Source: Lachnospiraceae bacterium
GTDB taxonomy: Bacteria > Bacillota > Clostridia > Lachnospirales > Lachnospiraceae
Direction: 5' to 3'
Length of the DNA: 64,000 nucleotides
Assembly (NCBI GenBank): GCA_910575105.1
Contig: CAJTDK010000017.1
Location: 1-64,000 of the forward strand
The notes under the pieces are model-generated. The model was not told where the DNA came from and ran no database searches. It worked only from the letters and a program-made list of their open reading frames with translations. Position 1 is the stretch's first letter. Each line of letters starts with the position of its first letter. The position numbers were made by a program, and so were the translations under genes. Shown piece after piece: positions 16,952-25,808 of this stretch.

Positions 16952-18031
16952 CTACATCGAGACTTTTTGGAAGCTTCGCTCAAATGCGAGACCGATCAAT
17001 CTGCTGATAAGCTCCTTTTTCGAAACCCCCGCAGCTTCCCAGAGCATAGGATACATGCTGATGGCAGTGAAGCCGGGCATGGTATTGATCTCGTTAAAAA
17101 TAACCTCTCCATCATGGGATACGAAAAAATCTACCCGTGCAAGGCCGTAGCCGTCCACGGCATTAAAGATTTTTTCGGCAGCCTTTTTTACCTGGGCCGC
17201 GGAGTTTTCCGGCAGCTCAGGATCGATCACGGTACGAGACTCTTCGTTGAAATATTTGGCTTCAAAATCATAGAATTCCGCTGCGGCAAGGATCTCTCCA
17301 ACGCCGGAGGAAAGCACGGGCTTCTGGCCGCCGCCAAGTACGGCGCACTCAATCTCATGGCCGCAAAGCATCTCCTCTACAAGAATCTTCCGGTCGTGGC
17401 GGGCGGCTTCCTTAAGGCCGGCAATTAATTCCCCGCGGTTTTCTGCCTTGCTGACTCCTCTGGAGGAACCGGCATTGGAAGGTTTGATAAATACCGGATA
17501 AGAGAATTTCTCCTCGATCCGCTTAACCGTTCCGTCCAGATCATCTCTCATGCGCCAGCTCATGACCGGAACATAATCCGCCTGACGGATGCCGAGGTCG
17601 TCTACGATAATTTTTGTATATAATTTGTCCATCGATACGGCTGAGGACAGCACGCCGCAGCCTACATAGGGAATCTGGGCCAGCTCAAAAAGTCCCTGGA
17701 CAGTTCCGTCTTCTCCGTAAGGTCCATGGAGCACAGGAAAAGCGGCGTCGATCTTGACGGATGTAATATTCTGTCCGTCATTCAGGATGACGCATTTTTT
17801 TGTGGCATCCGGTGAGATGACCGCCTCTGTGCGGCTGTTCCTCCATGTATCGGAGCGGATATCCGCCAGAGAATCCACCTTCAGCCAGCGGCCGTCTTCG
17901 GTTATGCCGATGAGCAGAAGCTCATATTGATCAGTGTCTATTTGCTCGATTACATTAGCTGCCGACATGCAGGATACGATATGCTCGGATGACTGCCCGC
18001 CGAACAGCACAGCTATTTTTTTATTTGCCAT
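16952..18031 (-). CDS. ddl: D-alanine--D-alanine ligase
   Basis: A 359-residue ATP-grasp ligase making the D-Ala-D-Ala peptidoglycan precursor. It shows VLFGGQSSEH at the N-terminus, HGPYGEDGTVQG, YVGCGVLSSAVSMDK, the ATP-binding FIKPSNAGSSRGV, and the metal-binding EINTMPGFT. The omega-loop region reads YDFEAKYFNE, as in Ddl, not the VanA-type loop, so D-Ala is the expected second substrate. The ATG at 18031 (behind AGAAAGGAAAG) starts MANKKIAVLF; an upstream ATG at 18067 lacks a site. Single-gene unit. Confidence 0.93.
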   Translation of the reverse strand: MANKKIAVLFGGQSSEHIVSCMSAANVIEQIDTDQYELLLIGITEDGRWLKVDSLADIRSDTWRNSRTEAVISPDATKKCVILNDGQNITSVKIDAAFPVLHGPYGEDGTVQGLFELAQIPYVGCGVLSSAVSMDKLYTKIIVDDLGIRQADYVPVMSWRMRDDLDGTVKRIEEKFSYPVFIKPSNAGSSRGVSKAENRGELIAGLKEAARHDRKILVEEMLCGHEIECAVLGGGQKPVLSSGVGEILAAAEFYDFEAKYFNEESRTVIDPELPENSAAQVKKAAEKIFNAVDGYGLARVDFFVSHDGEVIFNEINTMPGFTAISMYPMLWEAAGVSKKELISRLIGLAFERSFQKVSM

Positions 18032-18259
18032 AAATCTTTCCTTTCTGCTTAGAAGCCGTCTCTTCATATCTGATAATCCAGGGGCAAAAGGTCTTGCTCT
18101 GGGATCATTTTATAAGTATATGCTGCATCTCAGGAAGAGATGGCTAAATTATGATTAAAAGTATCATATCCCTTTTTTGCCGTATTGTCAAAAATAAATT
18201 ACTTTAATAAAAATGTTGCTGCGCAAAAGCCGCCCCTCACCCCTGTATCATGTTCTTAC

Positions 18260-18301
18260 GGAATGCGCAGCCAGTGCGCATTCCTGGCCCATGAACAGTA
18301 A
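18260..18301. repeat. Intergenic hairpin with TGAACAGTAA element
   Basis: GGAATGCGC (18260-18268) and GCGCATTCC (18276-18284) form a perfect 9-bp stem, followed by TGGCCCATGAACAGTAA ending at 18301. It matches the ends of the element near 15826-15877. It is not followed by a T-run, so it is not a terminator. The rest of 18068-18331 shows no gene. Confidence 0.5.
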
Positions 18302-18331
18302 CAAAAATTTCATGAATTTAAAAATAATAGG

Positions 18332-18360
18332 TTGACGTGTATTTCTTTGTGTGTTAATAT
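18332..18360 (+). promoter_or_regulatory. Promoter of tRNA-Ser
   Basis: TTGACG at 18332-18337, a 17-bp spacer and TAATAT at 18355-18360, 42 bases before the mature tRNA. Confidence 0.7.
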
Positions 18361-18401
18361 ATATATCGCTGAAGTGTGAAAGCAGTTGTTTTATCATACA
18401 T

Positions 18402-18487
18402 GGAGAGGTATCGAAGTGGTCATAACGAGGCGGTCTTGAAAACCGTTTGTCCGCAAGGGCGCGTGGGTTCGAATCCCACCCTCTCCG
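18402..18487 (+). tRNA. tRNA-Ser (anticodon UGA)
   Basis: The acceptor stem GGAGAGG pairs with CCTCTCC (18480-18486) plus discriminator G at 18487. The anticodon loop CTTGAAA gives TGA. A long variable arm (TTTGTCCGCAAGGGCGCGT region) is typical of class II serine tRNAs, and the T-loop GGTTCGAATCC is standard. CCA is not encoded. Confidence 0.96.
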
Positions 18488-18503
18488 TTTGTCAGAGATT
18501 AGA

Positions 18504-18541
18504 TACGGTGCAGAAGGGTGAACCTGCTGCACCGTATTTTT
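18504..18541 (+). terminator. Terminator of tRNA-Ser
   Basis: TACGGTGCAG at 18504-18513 pairs with CTGCACCGTA at 18527-18536, followed by TTTTT. Confidence 0.85.
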
Positions 18542-18641
18542 AGTACGTTTGGTGGTGCATGATGTGCTGGCTGGTGAGTCCTGTAAGAGCCGGAGGCACA
18601 GACTCAGGCAGTCTTACATGCTATAAGAGAGGAATTAAGCG

Positions 18642-20249
18642 ATGTTGAAGGTATTGATTGCAGATGATGAAAAAAAGGTATGCCAGTTAATCGCCAATCT
18701 GATAGACTGGGAGGCATTGGGGTTTGAGATTGCCGGCGTTGTCAATGACGGAATATCTGCGTACCGGTTTATCCAGGAGAATACGGTGAATCTGATGATA
18801 ACGGATATACGCATGCCTGGCTGTGATGGCATGGAGCTGATACAGAAAGTGAAGGTACTGTATCCGAATATGTATATTGTGATCATCAGTGGGTACAGCC
18901 AGTTTGACTATGCCCAGAATGCCATCAGGTACGGGGTGGAGGATTATCTGCTGAAGCCTATCCGGAAAAAAGATCTGATGGCAACGCTTCAGAAGATTCT
19001 GGACAGGTACAAGGAGGAGATCCGCGATGCCCGAAAATGGCAGGACATTCAGAAAAGATTAGAGGAGAATGTGGAGAAGGTCAAACGCAGCCTTTTGGAA
19101 GACCTGCTCAAGCGTCCGGAAAAGTTCGGAGGATTTTTCATACGAGAGAAAATAAATACAGAATATCATTATCAATTTGTTGAAGGGTATTATCAGACAC
19201 TGATTGTAAAGCTTATTCCGGTAAAGAGGAAGGAAGATGCAGACACGAGAAGAATTCTGCTGCAAAAAGGGATAGAACTTTTGAAGGAATCTCTGCAAAA
19301 TGTCTGTAATGAGACGGTATTGAACATAATAGACGGAGAGATATATGGGCTTTTCAATGGGACGGAAGATGAACTGCGTAAAACTTGCAGACGCCTTAAA
19401 AAGGTTAAGCTAGACCTTATCCGTCTTCAGGATGTATTTGACGAGCTTCAAGTGTATTTGGCTCTGGGTAAATGCATCGAAAGTATTCAGCAGGTGCTTT
19501 TAAGCTTTGACGATGCAAGGGCAGCGATGCAGGACAGATTTTATTTTGCAGATGATTTCTTGCTCAAGAGGGAGGAAAAAGGGAAGTCAGAAAGTGCAAA
19601 ATATTATATTGATAACACTTTTAAAAAACGGTTTTTGAATTATATTGAAATTATGGATATTGACAATATAAGAAAAGAGCTTGAGGTTATATGCGGGGAG
19701 CTGAAAGAAAGCCCGGCAAAGGACGGGATGGTCGTGGGAGAGGTGTACAGGGAGATTCTTACCTTATTTTACTTTGGCATACACAGTTATAACATATCCA
19801 TACCTGACCAGTATGCAGAACTTCAAAAGGCTCTGGAATTATTCGGCTCCATAGACAAGGCGATGGATTATCTTACAGAGTATATCGTTAATTCTCTTAT
19901 GCACTGGATTGCAGAGAAGAAATACGTAGAAGCAAGGCCGATCAGGATTGCCAAAAGGTATATCAGTGATAATTATTACAAGCCATTGACTCTCGAGATG
20001 GTAAGTAAGGAGATTGGATTTAACGCGACATATTTTTCGAGTATGTTTAAAAAAGAGACAGATATGAATTTCTCGGAGTATCTGAAAAAAATCCGTATCG
20101 ATAATGCGAAAAACCTGCTTTTAAATACGGGAAACTCAGTAGAGGATATCTCTTATGCTGTAGGATATTCAGACATCAAATATTTTTCCAGGCTTTTTAA
20201 AAAGCTTACGGGAGTCACGCCTACGGAATTCAGAAAACTATATAATTAA
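18642..20249 (+). CDS. YesN-type response regulator with AraC DNA-binding domain
   Basis: A 535-residue two-component regulator. The receiver domain occupies residues 1-120 (LIADDEKKV, phospho-acceptor in MITDIRMPG, LLKPIRKKD), a long middle region of about 310 residues follows, and two AraC-type helix-turn-helix motifs end the protein (LTLEMVSKEIGFNATYFSSM and VEDISYAVGYSDIKYFSRLF). GAGAGGAATT precedes the ATG. The kinase gene follows after 12 bases. This pair belongs to the YesM/YesN type that normally controls adjacent carbohydrate transport genes, here the importer at 23.3 kb. Confidence 0.93.
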   Translation: MLKVLIADDEKKVCQLIANLIDWEALGFEIAGVVNDGISAYRFIQENTVNLMITDIRMPGCDGMELIQKVKVLYPNMYIVIISGYSQFDYAQNAIRYGVEDYLLKPIRKKDLMATLQKILDRYKEEIRDARKWQDIQKRLEENVEKVKRSLLEDLLKRPEKFGGFFIREKINTEYHYQFVEGYYQTLIVKLIPVKRKEDADTRRILLQKGIELLKESLQNVCNETVLNIIDGEIYGLFNGTEDELRKTCRRLKKVKLDLIRLQDVFDELQVYLALGKCIESIQQVLLSFDDARAAMQDRFYFADDFLLKREEKGKSESAKYYIDNTFKKRFLNYIEIMDIDNIRKELEVICGELKESPAKDGMVVGEVYREILTLFYFGIHSYNISIPDQYAELQKALELFGSIDKAMDYLTEYIVNSLMHWIAEKKYVEARPIRIAKRYISDNYYKPLTLEMVSKEIGFNATYFSSMFKKETDMNFSEYLKKIRIDNAKNLLLNTGNSVEDISYAVGYSDIKYFSRLFKKLTGVTPTEFRKLYN

Positions 20250-20261
20250 GGGGGTAAGGGA

Positions 20262-21281
20262 GTGCGGCGCAAGGAATTGTCATACAGGGCTATGCTGGGC
20301 ATCGGAACGCTCACGGCGGTAGGCGGTCTGAATATTATTATACTGTGTATTCTTATATCAAAAGAGGTGGTTCCCGTCTCTCCTTTGTGCTGGGTTATAT
20401 TTGGCGAATTTTTTGCCTATGTGCTGATTGTAAATTTGCTGCTAAACAGTTTATACCGTCCATATAAAGAAATCGAAAAGCTGTATCAGAGATTTGCGGA
20501 CGGACAGGTCTATGAGGAGCTGTTTCAGGCGGAGTATGAGTGGATGCCCCGGTGGGATGAGGTGATGAAAAGAATCCGTCATCTTCTGAATAAGCAGGAT
20601 GCGATCCGTATGTCTAAAAAGCAGGCAGAGTACCTCGCTCTGCAAAACCAGATCAACCCTCATTTTCTTTATAATACATTGGAGGCGATCAGAGGAGATG
20701 CCATCTGTGCCGGGCTTGACAGTATAGCGGAGACGACAGAGGCGCTTTCAGTATTTTTCCGATACTCGATTACAGGGGTGGACAGCCTTGTTACGCTGGA
20801 GGAAGAGATTGACAATGTGGAGAATTATTTCACGATTCAGCACTATCGGTTTGGGGAGAAGATAAAGCTTCAGATTACCACTCCGAAAGAAGACGAGCTT
20901 TTGCAATTGAAGCTTCCGAAGCTAACGATTCAGCCTTTTGTGGAAAATGCAATTTTCCATGGGCTTGAGCGGAAAGTGGAGGGCGGAACAGTGAGGGTGA
21001 AGCTGGATACGACGGTGCATAAGCTGATGATCACAATCTCTGATAATGGTGTGGGAATGCCTGAGGAGCAGGTGGATAAGATCAACAGGTATTTTGAGCG
21101 GGTTGCGGTCAGTTATGTGGGAGAGGAGAAGAAGAAACGCGGAGGGATAGCCATGAAGAATGTCAATAGCCGAATAAAGCTTTTGTTTGGGGAACAATAT
21201 GGCGTCCATTTATACAGTGTTGAAAAAATAGGGACAGATGTACAGATTATCCTTCCGAAGATACATAAGAGGGAGCTATGA
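20262..21281 (+). CDS. YesM/LytS-type histidine kinase lacking an extracellular sensor domain
   Basis: A 339-residue His_kinase (PF06580) plus HATPase_c protein. The H-box is NQINPHFLYNTLEAIRGDA, the N-box PFVENAIFHGLE, and DNGVGM and GIAMKNVNSRI complete the ATP lid. The membrane part is only two helices (about residues 13-31 and 40-62) with a loop of a few residues between, whereas typical YesM kinases have a large extracellular sensor. The start is GTG 20262 behind GGGGGTAAGGG. Its stop overlaps the next gene by four bases (ATGA), tying it to the degenerate ABC protein, which may supply the missing sensing function. Confidence 0.92.
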   Translation: MRRKELSYRAMLGIGTLTAVGGLNIIILCILISKEVVPVSPLCWVIFGEFFAYVLIVNLLLNSLYRPYKEIEKLYQRFADGQVYEELFQAEYEWMPRWDEVMKRIRHLLNKQDAIRMSKKQAEYLALQNQINPHFLYNTLEAIRGDAICAGLDSIAETTEALSVFFRYSITGVDSLVTLEEEIDNVENYFTIQHYRFGEKIKLQITTPKEDELLQLKLPKLTIQPFVENAIFHGLERKVEGGTVRVKLDTTVHKLMITISDNGVGMPEEQVDKINRYFERVAVSYVGEEKKKRGGIAMKNVNSRIKLLFGEQYGVHLYSVEKIGTDVQIILPKIHKREL

Positions 21282-22729
21282 AAAAAGAACGGCTGAGGAT
21301 TGAAAAATTAAAAAAGGGAACACTGCTTAAGGAAGTCCGTCTTCAGATTTTTGAAGGAGAGACCGTTCATTGTGTATTTGATAATATTCAGGAGAAGCAG
21401 ATGTTTCTTAAAATTATGACCGGGGAGGAAAAAATCGATTATGGGAAGATCTATTACAAAGAGCGGGAGATTCCAGAAGGTCAGATGTCCCGGCTCCTGC
21501 GTTCAAAGATAGCCGTTGTCTCCAGTAAAAGCAATCTCATCGATGCGGTGACGATTGAGGAAAACATCTTTTTAATACGTGAAAAGGTAGAGGGAAGCTG
21601 GGTCAAAAGCCGCCGGGACAAGAAGCATGCCCTGGAGATATTCCGGGAGTTCGGGCTCAATATTGATGTTGAAAAATCAATGAACAGGCTTACTCCTTTT
21701 GAGCGGGTGCAGATCGAGATCCTAAAGGCATATCTGGTGGGCAAAAGGATCATTATACTGACCTCCCTGACCAATACATTAAGCAGCAATGAAAAGCAGA
21801 AAGTGTCGGGACTGTTGGAGCGCCTGCGCGGAAAGGGTATGTCAGGTATTATTGTTGAGCCGCTGGAGGATATTGATTTTGCGTATACAGATACGGTAGT
21901 TATCATAAAACATGGAAGGACATGTGCGGTGAAGGATATTATGGACTGTGATTACACCATGCTCCACACGATATTGTATTATGATGAGATGGAAAAGCGT
22001 ACCGGAGAGAGGGCGTTTCTTTTTGAAGAGCAGAAGGAGGACATAGGAGCCGAGATAGCCGGAATGTCTTCGGCTGTGCTTAAAGATATATCCATTCAGG
22101 TGAAAAGGGGAGAGATCGTGAAGCTTTTTTGCATGGATGAAAAAAGTTTTGAGGAAATCGCCGGTGTCATGAGAGGGAATTTGGCAGTGCTGTCTGGAAG
22201 CCTTACCGTGCATGGAGAAAGGAAGGAGATAAAAAGAAATATAAAAGGCCTTAAGGATGGGATAGGAATTGCCGATGGCAATCCTGCAGCGGCGACGCTG
22301 TTTGACGAACTCTCTGCGATGGATAACCTGCAATTGCTGCTGTCCAAGAAGGCCAACGGAATATGGACAAAACCTAAATATAAGAAAAGCATTAAGATTC
22401 TTTTGAAGGACATTATTACAAAAGATATTTATAAGAAGAAAATCAGGGTGCTATCTTCTGTTGATGTACAGAAGGTGCTATACAGCAGATGGCTTTTGTA
22501 TTCCCCGGGGCTTCTGGTATGTATACAACCCTTTGCGGAAGGGGATATACAGGCGAGAGAGACGGCGAGGACGATGATCTATATGCTGAAAGAGCGTGGG
22601 GTTCCGATCCTGATCATCACATCTAATGCAGCAGAGTTCAACTATTGCAGCGGAAGGGAAATCTATGTAAGGAACGGGAGGATGATTAGTAAGGATAAGG
22701 CGCATCAATTCCTATATTCAGAGGAGTGA
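21278..22729 (+). CDS. Catalytically dead double ABC-ATPase homologue (regulatory pseudo-ATPase)
   Basis: A 483-residue protein with the two-domain plan of RbsA/MglA sugar-importer ATPases, but no working site. In half 1 the Walker A position reads FDNIQEKQM (residues 34-42), the signature LTPFERVQIE (138-147) and Walker B RIIILTSLTN (157-166). In half 2 the P-loop position reads LFCMDEKSFEE (283-293), the signature LSSVDVQKV (392-400), Walker B LLVCIQPFAEG. The hydrophobic frame of each domain is kept, so this is not random decay. Its ATG overlaps the kinase stop by four bases, and the intact homologous importer follows at 23343. It is inferred to be an adaptor coupling importer state to the kinase. 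Confidence 0.8.
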   Translation: MKKERLRIEKLKKGTLLKEVRLQIFEGETVHCVFDNIQEKQMFLKIMTGEEKIDYGKIYYKEREIPEGQMSRLLRSKIAVVSSKSNLIDAVTIEENIFLIREKVEGSWVKSRRDKKHALEIFREFGLNIDVEKSMNRLTPFERVQIEILKAYLVGKRIIILTSLTNTLSSNEKQKVSGLLERLRGKGMSGIIVEPLEDIDFAYTDTVVIIKHGRTCAVKDIMDCDYTMLHTILYYDEMEKRTGERAFLFEEQKEDIGAEIAGMSSAVLKDISIQVKRGEIVKLFCMDEKSFEEIAGVMRGNLAVLSGSLTVHGERKEIKRNIKGLKDGIGIADGNPAAATLFDELSAMDNLQLLLSKKANGIWTKPKYKKSIKILLKDIITKDIYKKKIRVLSSVDVQKVLYSRWLLYSPGLLVCIQPFAEGDIQARETARTMIYMLKERGVPILIITSNAAEFNYCSGREIYVRNGRMISKDKAHQFLYSEE

Positions 22730-22735
22730 TAGATA

Positions 22736-22772
22736 AAACTGTCGGATGGTAGGTAATCATGCGGCAGTTTTT
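22736..22772 (+). terminator. Terminator of the regulatory operon
   Basis: AAACTGTCG (22736-22744) pairs with CGGCAGTTT (22762-22770), nine pairs with one G-U, followed by TT. It lies seven bases after the stop codon of the pseudo-ATPase gene. Confidence 0.7.
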
Positions 22773-22780
22773 AGTACTAT

Positions 22781-22838
22781 ATAAGTGTAAGAGATAAAGC
22801 ACATCATTAGTGCTTTGCCTTCTGCACTTATTTTTTTT
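22781..22838 (+). terminator. Second, stronger terminator
   Basis: ATAAGTG (22781-22787) pairs with CACTTAT (22825-22831), with an inner AAAGCAC/GTGCTTT stem, followed by eight T (22831-22838). Together with the preceding hairpin it isolates the regulatory operon from the importer operon. Confidence 0.8.
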
Positions 22839-23032
22839 ATGATAAGGGAGTAATTGGTCTGGCGAGGCACTTTTTGGATTGACCACATCCGTTATGAAAA
22901 TCGTCAACCACCCCTTATTATAAGCAGTCGTTTAAACAGGGTGAAACCCACAAGGTGCTTTCGTGCAACGAACTAAAATGAGTGGTAATAAGTGTGGATG
23001 GGACAATTACAAATTTATTTTGGAGGTTACAG
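22839..23032 (+). mobile_element. Probable left-end remnant of an IS110-family element
   Basis: This 194-base non-coding block lies directly before an IS110-type transposase start. It has an inverted repeat TGATAAGGG (22840-22848) and CCCTTATTA (22912-22920) and further short dyads, as expected of the structured 5' non-coding end that in IS110 elements encodes the bridge RNA. The exact element end is not determined. Confidence 0.4.
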
Positions 23033-23176
23033 ATGATAAGTGTAGGAATTGATGTGTCAAAAGAAAAAGGGCTGTTTGTGGCAGTGGTCAATCCATTTGA
23101 AATGAAGGAATACCGATGCCAGGGACTGAGGCATGTGAAAACAGATAAGACTTTTGTTAGCAGATTTTTATGCTGA
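23033..23176 (+). pseudogene. IS110-family transposase remnant
   Basis: ATG 23033, behind TGGAGGTTACAG, opens MISVGIDVSKEKGLFVAVV, the first strand of the DEDD transposase with its catalytic aspartate. The frame then jumps to NPFEMKEYR … GLRHVKTDKT, which in intact relatives lies about 50 residues further on, so an internal in-frame deletion has occurred. A stop follows after 47 residues; the remaining some 300 residues, including the serine domain, are missing. Confidence 0.7.
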
Positions 23177-23240
23177 TATATCGGTAAAATAGATAAAAAA
23201 ATAACAATGATATGCGCATACATTATAAAAAACACACAAC

Positions 23241-23268
23241 TTCCAAAGATTGTCCCCCATATTATAAA
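23241..23268 (+). promoter_or_regulatory. Possible promoter of the sugar importer operon
   Basis: TTCCAA (23241-23246), a 16-bp spacer and TATAAA (23263-23268), 75 bases before the ATPase gene. The weak -35 is what an activator-dependent promoter would show. The AraC-type regulator encoded upstream is the obvious candidate activator. Confidence 0.4.
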
Positions 23269-23342
23269 GATGGTGGGTTTGAGAGGGCTGGATAGTATGG
23301 TAGGATTCAAACATAAGAAATTTTTGATGAAGGGAGAAAGTT

Positions 23343-24845
23343 ATGGAGAATATCGTACTTGAAGCACGGAATATTACAAAACGCTTTCCGGGTGTCCTGG
23401 CGTTGTCAAATGTAAATTTCAGGCTGGTAAAAGGCAAGGTCCATGCGCTTATGGGGGAAAACGGCGCCGGGAAATCTACCCTTATGAAGATTATTGCCGG
23501 AATTTATCAGGCAGACGAAGGCAATGTCTTTCTTCACGGTGAAAAGGTAGTATTCCATACGCCGAAACAGGCGCTGACCAATGGGATATCCATGATTCAT
23601 CAGGAATTAAGCCCGATACTGGATATGACGATTGCGGAGAATCTTTTCCTGGGAAAGGAATTTTGCAAAGGGAAATTTATTGATTACAGGAGGATGAACA
23701 GTGAAGCGACAGCGCTGATGGAAAGAGTGGGCGTTGATCTTCCTCCGACGATGCTGATGAAGGAGCTGTCCGTCTCACAGATGCAGATGATCGAGATAGC
23801 GAAGGCGCTGGCATATAATGCGGAGATCATCATTATGGATGAGCCTTCTGCGACGATTACGGAGCGTGAGATTGCCAACCTGTTTGAGATCATCCAGGGG
23901 CTTAAGGAGGACGGACGGTGTATCGTTTATATCACGCATAAGATGGACGAGGTGTTCCGGATAGCGGATGAGATTACGGTGTTCAGGGATGGACAGTATA
24001 TCGGAACCTATGATGCAGATGACATTGATGAGAACCAGTTGGTAGTAAAGATGGTAAACCGTGAGCTGACAGAGATCTATCCGAAGAAGAACAATAAGGC
24101 GGCGGATGAGATATTAAGGGTGGAAAATCTGTGCCAGAAGGGAGTGTTTGAGGATATTTCCTTTACGCTCAGGAAAGGGGAGATCCTGGGCTTTTCCGGT
24201 CTGATGGGTTCAGGAAGGACAGAGGTGATGAACGCATTGTTCGGAATCACCCATCCTACTTCCGGAACGATCTACATAAACGGAGAGAAAGTGGACAAAC
24301 CTAATCCAAGGAAGATTATATCGAAGGGTATAGGTTATGTGACAGAAGACAGGAAGGGTAACGGGCTTGTGCTTGAGATGAGTGTGTATGACAACACGAT
24401 ACTTCCCTCATTGTCAAAGCTTTCTAATCGGATGGGTGTTGTCAATAGGAGAAAGGCGCTGGAGGTGGCGGAAGAATACAAAGAGAAGCTGAAGATCAAG
24501 ACGCCGGGCCTGCAGCAGACTGTGAAGCAGTTAAGCGGCGGAAACCAGCAGAAGATCGTACTTGCGAAATGGCTGATACAGAATCCGGATATCATTATAT
24601 TTGATGAGCCTACCAGAGGGATTGATGTAGGGGCGAAGACAGAGATCTATAAGCTGGTTGCAAATCTGGCGGAAGAAGGAAAGGCAATTATATTCATTTC
24701 TTCGGAAATGCCGGAGATTCTTGGTATGTCGGACAGAGTGATTGTCTTCTATGAAGGAAAGAAGACAGGAGAGCTGTCCATCGAGGAGGCTACACAGGAA
24801 CGGATTATGATGTACGCATCAGACGTAGAAAAAGGAGGAGCTTAA
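23343..24845 (+). CDS. Ribose-type sugar ABC importer, ATP-binding protein
   Basis: A 500-residue double-domain ATPase of the RbsA/MglA/XylG family. The first site is intact: GENGAGKST, signature LSVSQMQMIEIA, Walker B IIIMDEPSAT, H-loop YITHKMDEV. The second half has the usual altered P-loop SGLMGSGRTE, with LSGGNQQKIVLAKWL and IIFDEPTRGIDVG. AAGGGAGAAAG precedes ATG 23343. First gene of a five-gene unit with permease, binding lipoprotein, dehydrogenase and kinase. It is the intact counterpart of the dead homologue encoded at 21278. Confidence 0.95.
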   Translation: MENIVLEARNITKRFPGVLALSNVNFRLVKGKVHALMGENGAGKSTLMKIIAGIYQADEGNVFLHGEKVVFHTPKQALTNGISMIHQELSPILDMTIAENLFLGKEFCKGKFIDYRRMNSEATALMERVGVDLPPTMLMKELSVSQMQMIEIAKALAYNAEIIIMDEPSATITEREIANLFEIIQGLKEDGRCIVYITHKMDEVFRIADEITVFRDGQYIGTYDADDIDENQLVVKMVNRELTEIYPKKNNKAADEILRVENLCQKGVFEDISFTLRKGEILGFSGLMGSGRTEVMNALFGITHPTSGTIYINGEKVDKPNPRKIISKGIGYVTEDRKGNGLVLEMSVYDNTILPSLSKLSNRMGVVNRRKALEVAEEYKEKLKIKTPGLQQTVKQLSGGNQQKIVLAKWLIQNPDIIIFDEPTRGIDVGAKTEIYKLVANLAEEGKAIIFISSEMPEILGMSDRVIVFYEGKKTGELSIEEATQERIMMYASDVEKGGA

Positions 24846-24848
24846 GTA

Positions 24849-25796
24849 ATGGGAGAGAAGACGAGAGGGTTTGATAAAAAATGGATTCAGACATATATGC
24901 TCATTTTTATCGTTATTGGTCTGGGAGTGATTCTGTCATTTATATCTTCAAATTTTCTGACCGTAACGAATTTGCTGAACGTAGTGAGGCAGATTGCGGT
25001 TAACGGAATACTGGCGATCGGGATGACGATCGTATGTCTTACCGGGGGCATTGATCTTTCTGTAGGTTCGATTGTAGCCTTTTCAGGAATCATAGCAGCG
25101 GGTATGCTCAGAGATACTGGCTATCCGATCATTATCATTGTATTGGCAGCAATTGTGGTCGGGGCAGTGTGCGGGCTTTATAACGGATATTTTGTGGCAT
25201 ACTGGAATGCGGCGCCGTTCGTCGTTACACTGTCTATGATGACGATCGCAAGAGGTATGACTTATGTGTATAGTGATGGACGTCCTATATCCAATCTGCG
25301 TACAGAATTTTTAACTATCGGAAAAGGGAGCATTGCGGGAATACCGATTCCGACGCTTATATTAGTAGTTGTATTTATATTAGGAAGCATCATGCTGACA
25401 AAGCTTAAATTTGGCAGGTACGTATATGCGGTCGGAGGCAACGAAAATGCAGCGATGGTATCAGGAATTAATGTAAAGAGAATTAAGATGATGGTTTATG
25501 TCCTTAGTGGGATTGCGTGCGGAATTGCAGCGATCATCCTGACGGCGAGGGTGTCTGCAGGACTTCCCCAGGCGGGTGAAAGCTACGAACTTGACGCGAT
25601 CGCGGCGACGGTTATCGGCGGAACAAGTCTTTCCGGAGGAAGGGGAAGACTCTGGGGCACGATCGTAGGGGCGGTACTTCTTGGAATCGTAAACAATGGA
25701 CTGGATTTGCTGAATGTATCATCATTCTATCAGCAGATAGTTAAGGGATTGATTATTCTCGGGGCGATATTAATCGATTCAAAACGAAATAGTTAA
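24849..25796 (+). CDS. Ribose-type sugar ABC importer, permease
   Basis: A 315-residue RbsC-family (BPD_transp_2) permease with about eight to ten hydrophobic helices. The family signature GIDLSVGSIVAFSG lies near residue 70, and AATVIGGTSLSGGRGRLWGT near residue 260. It begins four bases after the ATPase stop, with GGAGGAG as ribosome site. It forms the membrane channel with the neighbouring ATPase and lipoprotein. Confidence 0.95.
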   Translation: MGEKTRGFDKKWIQTYMLIFIVIGLGVILSFISSNFLTVTNLLNVVRQIAVNGILAIGMTIVCLTGGIDLSVGSIVAFSGIIAAGMLRDTGYPIIIIVLAAIVVGAVCGLYNGYFVAYWNAAPFVVTLSMMTIARGMTYVYSDGRPISNLRTEFLTIGKGSIAGIPIPTLILVVVFILGSIMLTKLKFGRYVYAVGGNENAAMVSGINVKRIKMMVYVLSGIACGIAAIILTARVSAGLPQAGESYELDAIAATVIGGTSLSGGRGRLWGTIVGAVLLGIVNNGLDLLNVSSFYQQIVKGLIILGAILIDSKRNS

Positions 25797-25808
25797 GGAG
25801 GAAGCATT

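Noticed and set aside
16952-18031. Van-type (D-Ala-D-Ser or D-Lac) ligase
   Set aside because: The omega-loop region reads YDFEAKYFNE like ordinary Ddl and there are no VanT, VanX or VanY genes nearby.
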